This document shows, piece after piece, positions 53,438 to 64,000 of a stretch of 64,000 nucleotides of DNA. This DNA is from Aphis gossypii. Lineage: Eukaryota > Arthropoda > Insecta > Hemiptera > Aphididae. The stretch covers positions 55,343,260-55,407,259 of the forward strand of contig NC_065530.1 in assembly GCF_020184175.1 (NCBI RefSeq), in the 5' to 3' direction. The number at the start of each line of letters is the position of its first letter. Position 1 is the first letter of the stretch. The translations under genes were made by a program, and so were the position numbers. A model generated the notes under the pieces. That model was not told the origin of the DNA. It ran no database searches and was given only the letters and a program-made list of their open reading frames with translations.

Positions 53438-56231
53438 CTGTAACAAAAATACAAACTGTTATATAAGAAATCGGACGAGATCGCCCTAATACCTATGATG
53501 TTATATCACGTTTAAATCATAATAATATAATAAAACTAGTGTTGGTATCTGCTTAATTTAGGCTAAAATAATTCTTCCCGATAGGTCTGACAACAGTTTG
53601 GTTGATAAAATAAACGGGTCTAACATTGTTTTATATAATGTCTTAGAAATCTATCTTTAAAATTACAACGCATAGTTATACAGACACGGTTTTATTTTAC
53701 GGTTGTTGAAATTTACTTTTAAAATAAACAGTATTATAACTTTTAATTTTTAAAATATATAAAATCTACTGTCTGCAGAATCATCCTTTAATTCCATATT
53801 CTGAATAAGAATATTTTGTTCAAACAAAACATCGATCGATTATTATTTACGAATACTTAAATATATAATTGCTGACACGTAGTAGATGATATAGAAAATA
53901 ATGCACAGTCATGCAATCATCAATAATTTTAACTTTTAATGGTTATAAAAGGTAATTAATAATTATGTTAATCAACTACTATATTGTAGGCTTAAAATAC
54001 TTTGATCAATACATTTCAATATGATTATGGATAAAACATTCAGAATTGGTAGTAAGGTTTTAATAATAAATATCGAAATTCAAAATATATATATAAGGAA
54101 TTAATTTTATTATATTATTTTTATTTTTTTTTTTAAAAAAGGTGTGTACAAATAAATAATAATTGTTGATGTACGCAAACAAATTTGACAAAATGTTTGC
54201 TGCCATATGAAAAAATCTTAATTCACAATAATCATGTGCATTATATTAAATTATAATAATATATTCCGAGTTTGATTACTCTCTGCTCTCTGATCCTACT
54301 GAATGTATTCCTGCATCCTGCAGTAGATTATTATTATCCAAGCAAAACAATGAAATGTTTACATTTCAACGAAAGTACTATTATATCCCAAATTCCCATA
54401 GCAAATATCTCAATACAGGAACAATATAATAACGATCATCATAATGTAATACACTAAAATATAATAATGCATGTACACGCATAATATTCAAACATTGATC
54501 ATCATGACTCCATTGGGACTAACAATATTCTCCTCATATTTATAGAAAAAAAAATTGATACGATTCTTTATTAAGGATAAAATCCTATTTTATTATCAAA
54601 CTAAAAATTAATCCGATTTTATATAATTTAATATAGTTAATATAGTTTAAATTTAATTAATAATGTTTTTGATTTTTAAAAGCTCTCATTTATACAATTG
54701 TCAAATATAATCAGAAATATAATAAATACTAAATCTACTTATTAGTTCTATTTAAACTTATTAAATGACGAATAATTGCTGATGAGTACAAACATAACAT
54801 GATGGGTATTTTTCTAACATAACCGATAAAAGAAGCTAGCATGGTCGATTATAATTATTAAATACTTAGAAATTATCATAATGAAATACTGCAATATTAT
54901 TATTGATAAAATAATATCGATGAAATGTATAGTAATTACTAATTAATAATGGCGACCGTACATTATTTACGTGTCTTAGAATCCATACAGAGACTTTACT
55001 ATAATTTAATAGAGATATAATAAATAGGAACCTATATAATACTCGTAGTTATTCATTTTTAATTCAACTTTATTTTTAATATAATAGTTTGTTATATTTT
55101 ACTTATAAGTATTATTCATAGACTTAACATAACTTAGACCAGTGGGGACTATTATATTTTCTATATTTATTTGTAAATAAATAATAATAAAAAAAATTTA
55201 TTTTCAAAAAAAAAAAATAATAATAATAATAAAATTAAGAAGGTTTAAAAAACTACCCAAACATTTTTCAAATTTAATTTATGATGAATTTTTTCCAAAC
55301 TAATAATAAGAAAAAGTTAACATTTATTTAGATATTTATATTTTAATTTTAAAGGTATCTTAATTATAAATTATGAGATAAATGCACACATTCATTAGGT
55401 AATATCTTGATAAGTATTAAGTAAATTAGTTATATTGTTCATTAACATCCATAGATTAATTTTAACTAATCAAAGAATAATTATTTTAAGCTTAAAACTG
55501 ATTTATTTATATATATATATTGAGCTTTTAAGAGAAAGTAAAACTTTTTAATGGAATAAAAAACTATCTAAGTTCAGATGATTTTAAACTATTCAACTTA
55601 AACAAAATTATAGGAATTGCAATTTTCACTACTCTTCTTCAAAAATTATTTTCATGATAAAAACTTGAGTCAAAATAATAAATTTAATGTTAGCATTAAA
55701 ATTATTACTCTCTTTACATTAATAGTATATTATTCTATATTTACCGAAACATGTGTCCGATCAAAAGCTATTGACAACTATTGAACAATTTTGGAAAATC
55801 ATAAATTTCAATAAAATGTGGATTGTAAATCATCATGACATAATATTATAACAGTAATAATAAAATGATTATATTAGTAAAATATATGTGTATTGAGTAC
55901 ATAAATATAAATTTAAAGTAAACTGATCCCTCAAGAAATTCTACATTTTAGTAAATTAATAGAATCAAGTCATTGTTTTATTTTTATATGAACAGATATT
56001 TAATATATTTTTATATAATTTAATATATTCTTGTATAATTTATAATTTAAATTTACTTTTTATTTCATTTTTGATTGAATATAGATAATATAAGATAACT
56101 TATATTTTATTTATGAAATTAGTTTTTGAATAAATGACAATAATAATAATAACATATTGCAGTATAATTATTAAATCTTATAACAATATTATACAATTTT
56201 TCATGTTATTAGAATAACACCCAAATAAATA
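53438..56231. other. AT-rich DNA upstream of receptor exon A
   Basis: It starts with the acceptor of exon A, so the part next to 53438 is intron of the receptor gene. No upstream coding exon is recognised. Confidence 0.5.
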
Positions 56232-57037
56232 CAGTAAAACTTCTATAAAACAAAATCTTTTGAGAAATAAAAAAATTAAAATTATAGAGGAAATCGTCAT
56301 CTACAATTACATATTTTTAATATTTACATGCATATTTCATATTTCATATTCCATATTATATTAAAAATAAACATAAAATATTATATTATACATACATATT
56401 ATTTTTTAATTTTTTATTTAGAATAGCTTCGTCAACTTTTTCCTAAACATACTAAACATACTAAACATACACGTTCATTTTTTTTCTACTACCAACGAGC
56501 GGCGAAAGAAAATGCTTACACTTGTTTCATTATGTTTTCACGATTTTTCGATATTGTTGAAAGAGAACTTGTCGGAATATCATATTTTTTGGTAACATCT
56601 TTTTTTTTTTTTTTAACATTTTAGTCGACTTTATTTAAAATTTATCTCAATTAATAAACATTTATGTTTTTGCATGTTTTTGTAAATATAGAAAAAAATT
56701 AAGCGTACGAATACATTGACGTTAGTATCGAAACTGTGACATGTAGCATACTAACAAAGTAACCAGTTTGCCTATTAATGCCTTATTTTTATCGGATTTT
56801 TAGGTGTTTAAACTTTAAGAACAATATTTATATTAATATTTTTTAGTGACAACATTTACAAAAATAAGTTTGTTATCTAATAGTAAATAGAAACATATTA
56901 AGCTTCGTTAAATACTAAATAGAGATCAATTTAAGAATGATTAAATAATGAAAGTCATGATTCTTGTTTCTTAAAATTAATTCGTTAAACAGAAAATTTC
57001 ATTAAATATAGAAGTTCGTTGTATGGAAGTTTTACCG
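56232..57037. mobile_element. Degraded pogo/Tigger-type (Tc1-mariner superfamily) element
   Basis: This is an 806-bp element with inverted ends of about 23 bp that match at 19 positions. The left end starts CAGTAAAACTTCTATAAAAC, and the right end on the minus strand starts CGGTAAAACTTCCATACAAC. This CAGTARAACTTC-type terminus is typical of pogo/Tigger elements. TA precedes the left end; the right flank reads TG, perhaps a mutated TA duplication. A short piece of transposase coding sequence survives inside on the minus strand (listed separately). The rest is AT-rich and shows no intact open frame, so the copy is dead. Confidence 0.75.
56492..56611 (-). pseudogene. Tigger/pogo transposase DNA-binding fragment
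   Basis: On the minus strand, starting at 56599, the frame reads DVTKKYDIPTSSLSTISKN followed by RENIMKQV and a TAA stop; the same frame then goes on AFSFAARW before more stops. The pattern 'K-x-Y-x-I-P-x-S-S/T-L-S-T-I-x-K-N-(R/K)-E-x-I' is the helix-turn-helix (Psq/CENP-B N-terminal type) of Tigger transposases. Only about 35 codons remain, with no start codon and in-frame stops. The fragment lies inside the inverted ends of the 56232-57037 element, which supports both calls. It has no expected function. Confidence 0.7.
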
Positions 57038-59340
57038 TGTTATATTATAACGCACACACGAGCGGGTGCGTGCGGTCGCGCATGTGTAATATTGTTTACT
57101 TTAATATTTAGATATACATGCACATTATTCTATGGATGAATGCGCGAAAACAAAATACACAGTAAGTTTGTATGGGTAAATATTTAAGCAGTGTATGTAT
57201 TTTTGGTTTAATAAAAATAATACCATTTGACATTAACATTTTTGTGCTTCTATTATGTTTAAGTTAAAACACAATAATTTACTGGAACATTTCCAGTGCC
57301 TTTGAATATTCTTAACTTCTTTAGGCTAACAAACAAATTCACAAAATAGGCACTCTAAATATATGTATCTAATTGTATAACCAAAATAACATTTTAGTGG
57401 TAAAATCAGAATTACCGATTAGTTAATTTTACAAAACTACGTTATTGTAATTTACGTTATATGAATTTTAAATATTTCTGGCTAAACATTACTAATTTGA
57501 ATTACTTGTGTTTTAATAATATGTTGCAATGGAAACTCTATACTTGAATTAATATTTCATTGATACAAGAATTATTATATAGAGATTACTTCAAGTGGCC
57601 TAGTCATTATTCTATATGCCTACGTCTTCGTCAACCATATCCCTTAATGTTTTGCTCAGTCAGATAAATATATTTTTATATACTTCTCACATTAGCCCTT
57701 TTAATATTAGAACAACTTTTCTATATCTTCTTTGACACGTAGTTTGCTGAACCATATTATATATGATCGAAATGTTTCAAAATGAAATGACAATTTTAAA
57801 ATGTGACGGCATACTATCACCTCAGAAACCAATTCGGTTATATATTTCTTGGGTGGATTTCCCATTTAAAAATCAAATCATAATATTATTATCACCACAA
57901 TATTTTCAGACCTCATGCATCCCATTTCTATATTCGAGTATTTTCTGATTTTAAATGAACTATAATTTCATTTTTGCAGGTCAACAGCTACTTCTTATAC
58001 CATTTAGGTAAACTTAACTCCCTTTAAATACAATCCTGCAGGTATTTTCACACAGACAGTATAGGTTATCCGTTATTCATGTTCTACACCTAACATAGGC
58101 GCCCAGAAGGGAGGTCAAGCTGGGGTTAGGTGTCACCTAAATACTTATCATACTTAAAATTGTATTAAACGTGTCGACATTTCACCACTATTTATATTTG
58201 TCAAATACTCTTAGCTGGTTAGCCGGTAAATTGACAAGTTTGTGTAGATAAACGAGTACATTTATTTCTACCCAGTACGCGCTGTCTCTTTCTATCTGAA
58301 ATTATATCACATGTGTTAAATAATGGCCAAAATGTAATATTGTCAAATTTTAGCAACCTAAATTGTAATAAAAAACAATATATACAATATATAATATGTA
58401 CACAGTAAAATTTCCAACTCTATAATATATAGACTGCCTATTTGTTATACAACATACATCTAACTTATGCGGTAAATTATTTATTTTCGTGTATTACATA
58501 ATAATAATAATATACGTAGTAGGTATATAATATTATATTATATACAACATTTCTATTGCATTTTGCGTTGAATGAAAATTAATGTCGCACGTGAAATAAT
58601 TTTCCCCCATGTATACTTATATCATATATGTGATATCTCACTATTTATGAGTTGGAGTCGATAAATCACGCTGTTATTATTTATTTAAACAGAAATAAGT
58701 TGCATGCATTACCAACACGCCGTCGTTGGTGGTAGCAATAATGCTTCTTCGTTAAATTAGATTCGAGCGAGCTGGAAACAATTATTATTTGTGGTCACGG
58801 TGGAGGCAGTTTATATTCGATTTTTCATACAGTGATGCGTCGGTATTTAAAAAAAAATACCTACACGTCTCTTTGTGTGACGCACGTAGTTGTATTATTA
58901 ACAATTTAATTTTTTCCTTCATTTATTTCAATATTTTAACCTCGGTATGCCACTATTATTTTCGCAAAAGTTTATATTTTTTTTGCCAACGAAACTTTGC
59001 AGTTCGTTACAATTGTGTTTGAACTAAAATCATTTTAACGTCAAAACATTGAATTTAGCAATGTTTAATTGGAAAAATAATTGTTCTATGCTTATTGACC
59101 GAACGTAGGTTGATTAATTAGTTTACCTCTTTTTCAGATCAAAGTTGTTAGACTATAAACTATTTTTATTTTCGATTCCAGTGCAAATACTTACTATACT
59201 TCAGTTATTTTTTTTTCTCACTTTCTTCAAAATCATACATAGATTGACCAATGACCGTCAACAATTTAAAACGAGTTTTTAGGATACCCCTTACGATAAT
59301 CGATAACACTTAGCTACCTATTCAAACGTTTCGATTATTA
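57038..59340. other. AT-rich DNA with small GC patches
   Basis: A CpG-rich patch (57050-57085) follows the Tigger element, and another lies at 58710-58770. Neither contains a supported exon. Confidence 0.45.
58086..58140. repeat. GC-rich transposon fragment with small inverted repeats
   Basis: ACACCTAAC (58086-58094) pairs with GTTAGGTGT (58125-58133), and TTAGGTGTCACCTAA at 58126-58140 is itself a perfect palindrome around one base. Between them is 'ggcgcccagaagggaggtc', a GC-rich phrase that stands out from its surroundings. It looks like the end of a mobile element; the family is unknown. Confidence 0.35.
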
Positions 59341-59356
59341 ACAGACGTACGTACTT

Positions 59357-59381
59357 ATATATATATATATATATATATATA
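59357..59381. repeat. (TA)n microsatellite
   Basis: A pure TA tract at the left edge of the CpG-rich island. Confidence 0.85.
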
Positions 59382-59399
59382 GGTATGTACATATAGAGT

Positions 59400-61200
59400 G
59401 AGAGGGAGCTAATCGGTAGGCGATTTGAGTGCATAATATACGCCGCAGACGTTGGTGAAACAATATTGCAGCGCGGAGGACCTCTTTCTCTCTACCTACA
59501 ACTCCGCACGTACCATTTCCCATCGCCATCCCCCCCCCCCCCAAACACGTCTCTGCTACTCTCCGTCTAGTCCTCGTATATATCTGTATGTATATTGTAT
59601 GTATATATACACACGAACGAACAGAACAAGCGGGTCCATTAATTTCCTGGTGAATTCAATTTCGGACCCTCGATACATATATTACATATATCCACGAGCT
59701 CGGGCCCGGGTGCACACAAATTACAATAATACACCACACGCGCGCGGTTCTAAACCGCACTTCGACCGACGCACGGTCGACGGTCGTTTCTCGTTTAACT
59801 TTGTGCCGTTGTTGTAGTAGTAATATTATTATGCGCTCCCGGACTAACGTGGCCAGGGAATTGGTCGCGGTGGCAGAGGAGGATAGCTGATGTAGATGGC
59901 GTCCGCGATACGCGTACCTCGGGGACGTTTTAAGATTATGCGGCTTATCGATGCGCGACGTGTATAAAGCCTCAGCCTCGCGGTGTGAGTGTGCGTGTGT
60001 GAGTGTGTGATATGTGCAGTGTGCGTATCAGACGCTCTTCCCAGATTTATGGTCACGACTCTCTCTTCTCGTCGCATCTCATCGTCTGCCTAAGTACTAA
60101 GTTATATGCTTGTACATCTTCTCCTTTTTCTCCTTCTGCTTTTTGTGCTCATTAAAGACCATTAAGGTCCATCATCTCATCAATAACATTGATCCTTTTT
60201 TCGTGCGTTATCTACCCCAATCATCATGAGAATTTTTTTTATTCTATCCGACCAATATTTTCCGAGTCGTTTTGAGTTCCACGGATATTCATACACATAT
60301 TATCCAACTGTTGACTATAATTATTCAAACACTAGCTTTTCTTCATAAACTTCTCAGTTCGTGTGAAACGTTCTAATTTCAAATTCGCCTTCTACATTCG
60401 TTTTTATCTCAAAAACAAGTCATCCGTGTTTTCCTTTTAAAACCATCCGATTTGTTCTCGTCCGTTTCAACAGTTGCCCGAGTAGCGCACGCGTATAGTT
60501 TAACCAGGATTTTGTACGATTTTATTTCTGATTTTTTTCAAAGTAATTTTGATTTGGACAGTGGTAATAGTCAGAAGAGGCATCTGTTTGCAACTATCGT
60601 TCTTTCTTTTATCTGTACAATACATAGAAACGTATACTAGCCGTCGGAATCAAAATTTATACGTACACTCGTGAAAACTGAATGCACGTCTTTTGGGCGC
60701 CGGTAAGGCGTGTGTAGTATGTGTATGCGTAAGGAAGCGTACACGCGTGTGTGTTTAAGTATATTATCTAGTAAATGTGTTTTCGCGCCCTAGTGCGATA
60801 AATGAAAAAGGACGTGTTGTGATGAAAGGGTGCGGGTGCGAGTGTTCGTGCGTATAATAAGTTATGCTATTTGAAACCAGCAAAGAAGTTCTTTCTCGTC
60901 TATTTGTCAATGTCCCGGCGGTGGTGGAACGAGAGTAGTTGACAAGAATAGTGTTTATATCCCAAGAGCTAGCGACGACGTGTTTACGGTTATATTATTT
61001 CGGACGATGATATACTATACGCATATTATATGTATTATATTCGTACACGAACGCAAATGCCGAAAAGTCGAGCCAACCAAAATGCTCTGTCTGCTGGATG
61101 AATATGGGTAGTATACCGTATCACGAATTTAGTTTTTAGTTTATATCATGTATACATCGTACGTGCGTGTATACCTCTATACGGATACTCGAGTTTGTAT
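59400..61200. promoter_or_regulatory. CpG-rich island, candidate promoter region
   Basis: This is the most CpG-rich 1.8 kb in the window. The first part carries a 13-C run (59530-59542) and GC-rich patches. A TATAAAG on the plus strand lies at 59963-59969, followed by a TG-rich stretch and a pyrimidine-rich stretch (60050-60140). A possible plus-strand donor (CCG|GTAAGG) lies at 60702/60703. The open frames here are short, repetitive and differ on both strands, so none is called as a gene. It could be a promoter with an untranslated first exon, perhaps for a plus-strand gene to the right or divergent from the receptor gene. Direction and start site are not settled. Confidence 0.35.
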
Positions 61201-61206
61201 ACATAA

Positions 61207-61847
61207 ACAGGGTGATTCACTTAGCAAGCTCACCACCATTTTTCTTTTTCAATAATTCATTTCTTTTTTTAGTTAATAATTATTCAAAGAAGATTTTCAA
61301 TTGTAAATTTAATAGAAGATATTTTTTCTGAAAAATTTGACGTATCAAAATTAATATTTGAACAAAAATTTAAAAAGTTATGAACTTTGTGCACTAATAA
61401 TAATACACGTTTAGAAGAAAGTGGACTATAATGATTTTAACATTTTAGTAAGTAATTATTATTTATCAACCAACATATTCTGTGATTTGTAAAAATGGTC
61501 AAACATAATAAATACTAGATCCAATATTAAATATATATTATATTTTATATTTTTTTAAATCATTTGTATAAGGACTATTGTTCATAAAACAAACATTTAA
61601 AAACTGAAAAATCATACGTTCTATAGATTATATAAAATTATTTGCTTCATACTTTAAAGTAAACACGTGATTTCTGTTAAAAAAACCACTATTTACAAAG
61701 CACCACTTAAGTAATAAATCACATCTCGAAAAATTTTAAATAAATTATAAAGTATTTAAGTATATTAAAAATTCAAAAATCAAAAATTGAATAAATTCAT
61801 TATGAAATGAAAAAAATGTTATGAACATGCCTGTTGAATCATCCTGT
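61207..61847. mobile_element. MITE-like element with ACAGGRTGATTCA ends
   Basis: This is a 641-bp AT-rich block bounded by inverted ends: ACAGGGTGATTCA at 61207-61219 and, on the minus strand, ACAGGATGATTCA at 61847-61835 (12 of 13 match). The sharp change from the CpG-rich DNA on its left to AT-rich DNA inside supports an insertion. No clean target duplication is visible and there is no transposase frame, so the superfamily is undecided. Confidence 0.65.
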
Positions 61848-62084
61848 ATATACACATAATATAAATAAACAGTTCTTTTACAACACCAACACGTCACATT
61901 TATATCCCCTATACGCTTGTTCGCTAACAAAAAAAAATCCAAGTTCGCTGTGAAAAAATATCCATGTTAACATCTGGGACGACAAAAAGGAAAAGGTCCT
62001 CGTCTGCTTTTGAGATTTTTTCTTATAAAACATTATCAGATTATCTAAAATAATATTATCACACGAACGGCGAACATTGTTTTT

Positions 62085-62117
62085 ACCATGAACTAAGATA
62101 TAACCTTAGTTCATGGT
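62085..62117. repeat. Perfect 13-bp hairpin near the candidate promoter
   Basis: ACCATGAACTAAG (62085-62097) and CTTAGTTCATGGT (62105-62117) are exact reverse complements around a 7-base loop ATATAAC. It lies about 120 bp past the candidate donor at 62239, inside what would be the first intron. It may be the fused ends of a mobile element or a structured element. Confidence 0.6.
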
Positions 62118-62238
62118 GCTTATAACCGACACGTATACCTTAATATTTATTATACCTATTATAATTATTCTTTTGGACGTGACTCAGTACCAATTAAAAC
62201 TTATTTTTTTTTATCTTTGTAAATTATATTCTACTTAC

Positions 62239-62590
62239 CATTTTAATAGCTAACAATATTTGCGATTTCTGAAACGTCAAATTTTCCACCGGTTTTTGGC
62301 TGGCGGCCGTCGGTGACCACGCTCGACCATCATACAACAATATGTTAGTAATGCCGACACGTCCGTCACGCTGTGCTCTTCACGTAACAACGCCGTTACG
62401 ACATCACCGCCGCCTACGTGTTTCTTATCATTCGTCTGATTTTGACATTCGATGTGCGTGTTCTCGTGCTCCTTCAGCTACTCTTCGTTGATGTTTTTCG
62501 ATCGCCATTATTGCTATTTGTTCTGGCGCTTTAGCTCACGCTCGTTTCCGATCTCATGAGAGATATTTAGTTCAATTTTATCATCCGAGT
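62239..62590 (-). promoter_or_regulatory. Candidate minus-strand promoter and 5' exon
   Basis: On the minus strand a TATATAAA box (62619-62612) is followed by a purine-rich, CpG-containing stretch that looks like a 5' leader. It includes a 26-codon upstream frame (ATGGCGATCG...TGA). The stretch ends ATTAAAATG|GTAAGT at 62239, a strong donor that would split the transcript right after an ATG. In the 133 nt before the donor, one frame stays open (reading through ILLYDGRAWSPTAASQKP), but it does not look like the receptor's missing N-terminal part. It could be the first exon of the receptor gene, which lies downstream on this strand, or of another transcript. The start position is a guess. Confidence 0.3.
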
Positions 62591-62770
62591 TGGCAATATT
62601 CTACGCATTAGTTTATATACGAGTGATCAGATCGATTTGTTCAGTGTTGTACATCCCGTCAAGCCGGTGCTGGCCATCGACAACGCAGTTCCGTACTCCA
62701 GTTCCGGAATTTTAACAACTCAGCCCAGGAATCAATCATTACGGTTTCTCAGCAAAGCGTTGTTCCCCGT
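62591..62770. promoter_or_regulatory. CpG-containing block upstream of the candidate 5' exon
   Basis: CG dinucleotides and G+C are clearly higher than in the surrounding DNA, for example around 'cgtcaagccggtgctggcc'. No coding frame is visible. It fits a promoter-proximal region but this is not proven. Confidence 0.3.
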
Positions 62771-64000
62771 TTCTTGTTTTTAATTGATGTATATAAATAT
62801 ACACGGAATACGTGTATAAACATATTTATACTGTGTATAGTAGTTCATCCATTACATACGTTTTTCACTTGTTGTTTTGTTAGTAATTTAAATATAAATT
62901 AAATTTTATTGCTAACTATTTGTTAATTCTACCCACGAAAATCCCAAAAACCGTTCTTACACGTCTGTTGGCGAAACGAGCAAATTTAGTATACAACCTC
63001 AACGAATAGACTTTTTAAATGCATAAAAGGTAGCTGGTAGACTCTAGATTTATAACAACTAAGTTTTTAAAGTTAGTGTAAAAAAATGTCTCGAAAAACT
63101 ACGAAAAAAACGGTCATCGCAAGCTTCATTTTCGTTATACTTACTTATTGATCTGTTCAATTAAATTTGGCAGTTAACGTTTTCCGGCTGTATAAAGCAT
63201 GCTTTTCCGTTTCATAATAATTATGAAAAAAAACTTTCATTGTAGGGTAGTTCTCGAGAAATGAACACAGCACACAAAAGCTCAATCAAATATGTTCGCC
63301 ATATTGTATTGTCAGATTTGAGGAAATCACTAATGATTTCACTATGATCTTAAATTTTTAATAACTCGATGATAGAATAATTATATTAAGTTGATTATCA
63401 AAATGATCCATTGTACAAATAAATTTACTTTTTTTTTTAAGAAATATAGTGATGTAAAAAATTTGGATATTCGTTCAATTACGTATGGTGTACGAAATAG
63501 GGTGTATACATATTCCCTGATGTAGTAATAGTAAAATAATTAAATAGAATGATATATTTTGAATTTCCGCATACCTATATAATCGATGTTCAAAATAACC
63601 TTCGTCACATTAAACAACATGTCCAACTACTGTTTTATCACGATACATATTGAAACAATTAGCGAATGAGTGCTTAACTATAAACTATCAAATTATTCAA
63701 TAATTGTCAACATCATGTCGAACAAATTATTCAGACCAGGTATGATTATACTGACATAAATATTGATTTGCAAGCTGTAATTTAACTGTAAAAATATGTA
63801 AATATAATTTAACATAACAAATTTTCTGTACATAATAAAAACCAAAAATGTATATTTCACTAGACGATATGAACTACAAAATACATTTTAGACACCTATC
63901 ATTTAAAATTTAAATTACTAATATATTATTAAATTATGAGATAAGTCATACATTTTGCACTTCCGTAATTGTTCTCATTTAGAAAACAACAATTTTTTCC
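62771..64000. other. AT-rich non-coding DNA at the right end
   Basis: No gene, RNA or bounded repeat is visible up to the window edge. Confidence 0.5.

Noticed and set aside
59338..60077. Open frames in the CpG-rich island (68, 121 and 77 codons)
   Set aside because: They are made of Tyr-Ile, Thr-His and Pro runs from simple repeats and lie on both strands.
62239..62372. Open stretch before the donor at 62239 as the receptor's missing N-terminal exon
   Set aside because: Its phase would fit exon A, but the residues do not resemble the strand expected just before exon A, so it is kept only as a possible 5' exon.
1..64000. Viral, phage, CRISPR or bacterial symbiont sequence
   Set aside because: There are no long intronless genes, repeat-spacer arrays or operon-like spacing anywhere in the window.

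Overview
The window reads as a piece of a large, AT-rich insect nuclear genome, most likely an aphid or close hemipteran. The evidence is long runs of A/T, many (TA)n, (CA)n and (TG)n tracts, very low gene density, consensus GT-AG introns, and short non-autonomous DNA transposons plus AT-rich interspersed repeats whose wording resembles aphid repeats. The species is inferred; no marker in the window proves it. There is no sign of bacterial operons, rRNA, CRISPR or phage.

Only one protein-coding gene is well supported. Three minus-strand exons lie at 53437-53223 (exon A), 50583-50185 (exon B) and 30256-30114 (exon C). All three have consensus splice sites, and the codon phases match across both junctions (A to B: AG+A = Arg; B to C: AG+A = Arg). 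Joined, they give about 252 residues of an extracellular amino-terminal (ligand-binding-protein-like) domain of an ionotropic glutamate receptor. The best family match by eye is an NMDA-type subunit, Nmdar2-like. The introns are about 2.6 kb and 19.9 kb. The signal peptide and first part of the domain are not recognised to the right. The ligand-binding and pore exons are not recognised to the left of 30114 and probably lie outside the window. The gene therefore spans much of the window, and most of the sequence is intron.

Layout: 1-30113 is AT-rich non-coding sequence, probably the intron after exon C or sequence beyond it. It holds a 1.2-kb aphid-type repeat (about 23745-24922), a clean hAT-type MITE with an 8-bp target duplication (26514-27134) and a few GC-elevated islands of unknown role (about 9760-10170, 14100-15850, 18400-18910, 20690-21000). 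The 30257-50184 intron holds simple repeats and three GC-elevated blocks (31180-31400, 42430-42670, 46180-46720). From 53438 to 64000 come AT-rich DNA, a degraded pogo/Tigger element with a transposase fragment (56232-57037), a CpG-rich block at 59400-61200, a 641-bp inverted-terminal-repeat element (61207-61847), a perfect 13-bp hairpin (62085-62117) and a second CpG-rich block at 62239-62770. The last block could be a minus-strand promoter and 5' exon, possibly of the receptor gene.

No new biological system is convincingly visible. The most useful results are the reassembled receptor exons, the two well-bounded DNA transposons, and the GC-rich islands that may mark promoters or nested transcripts.
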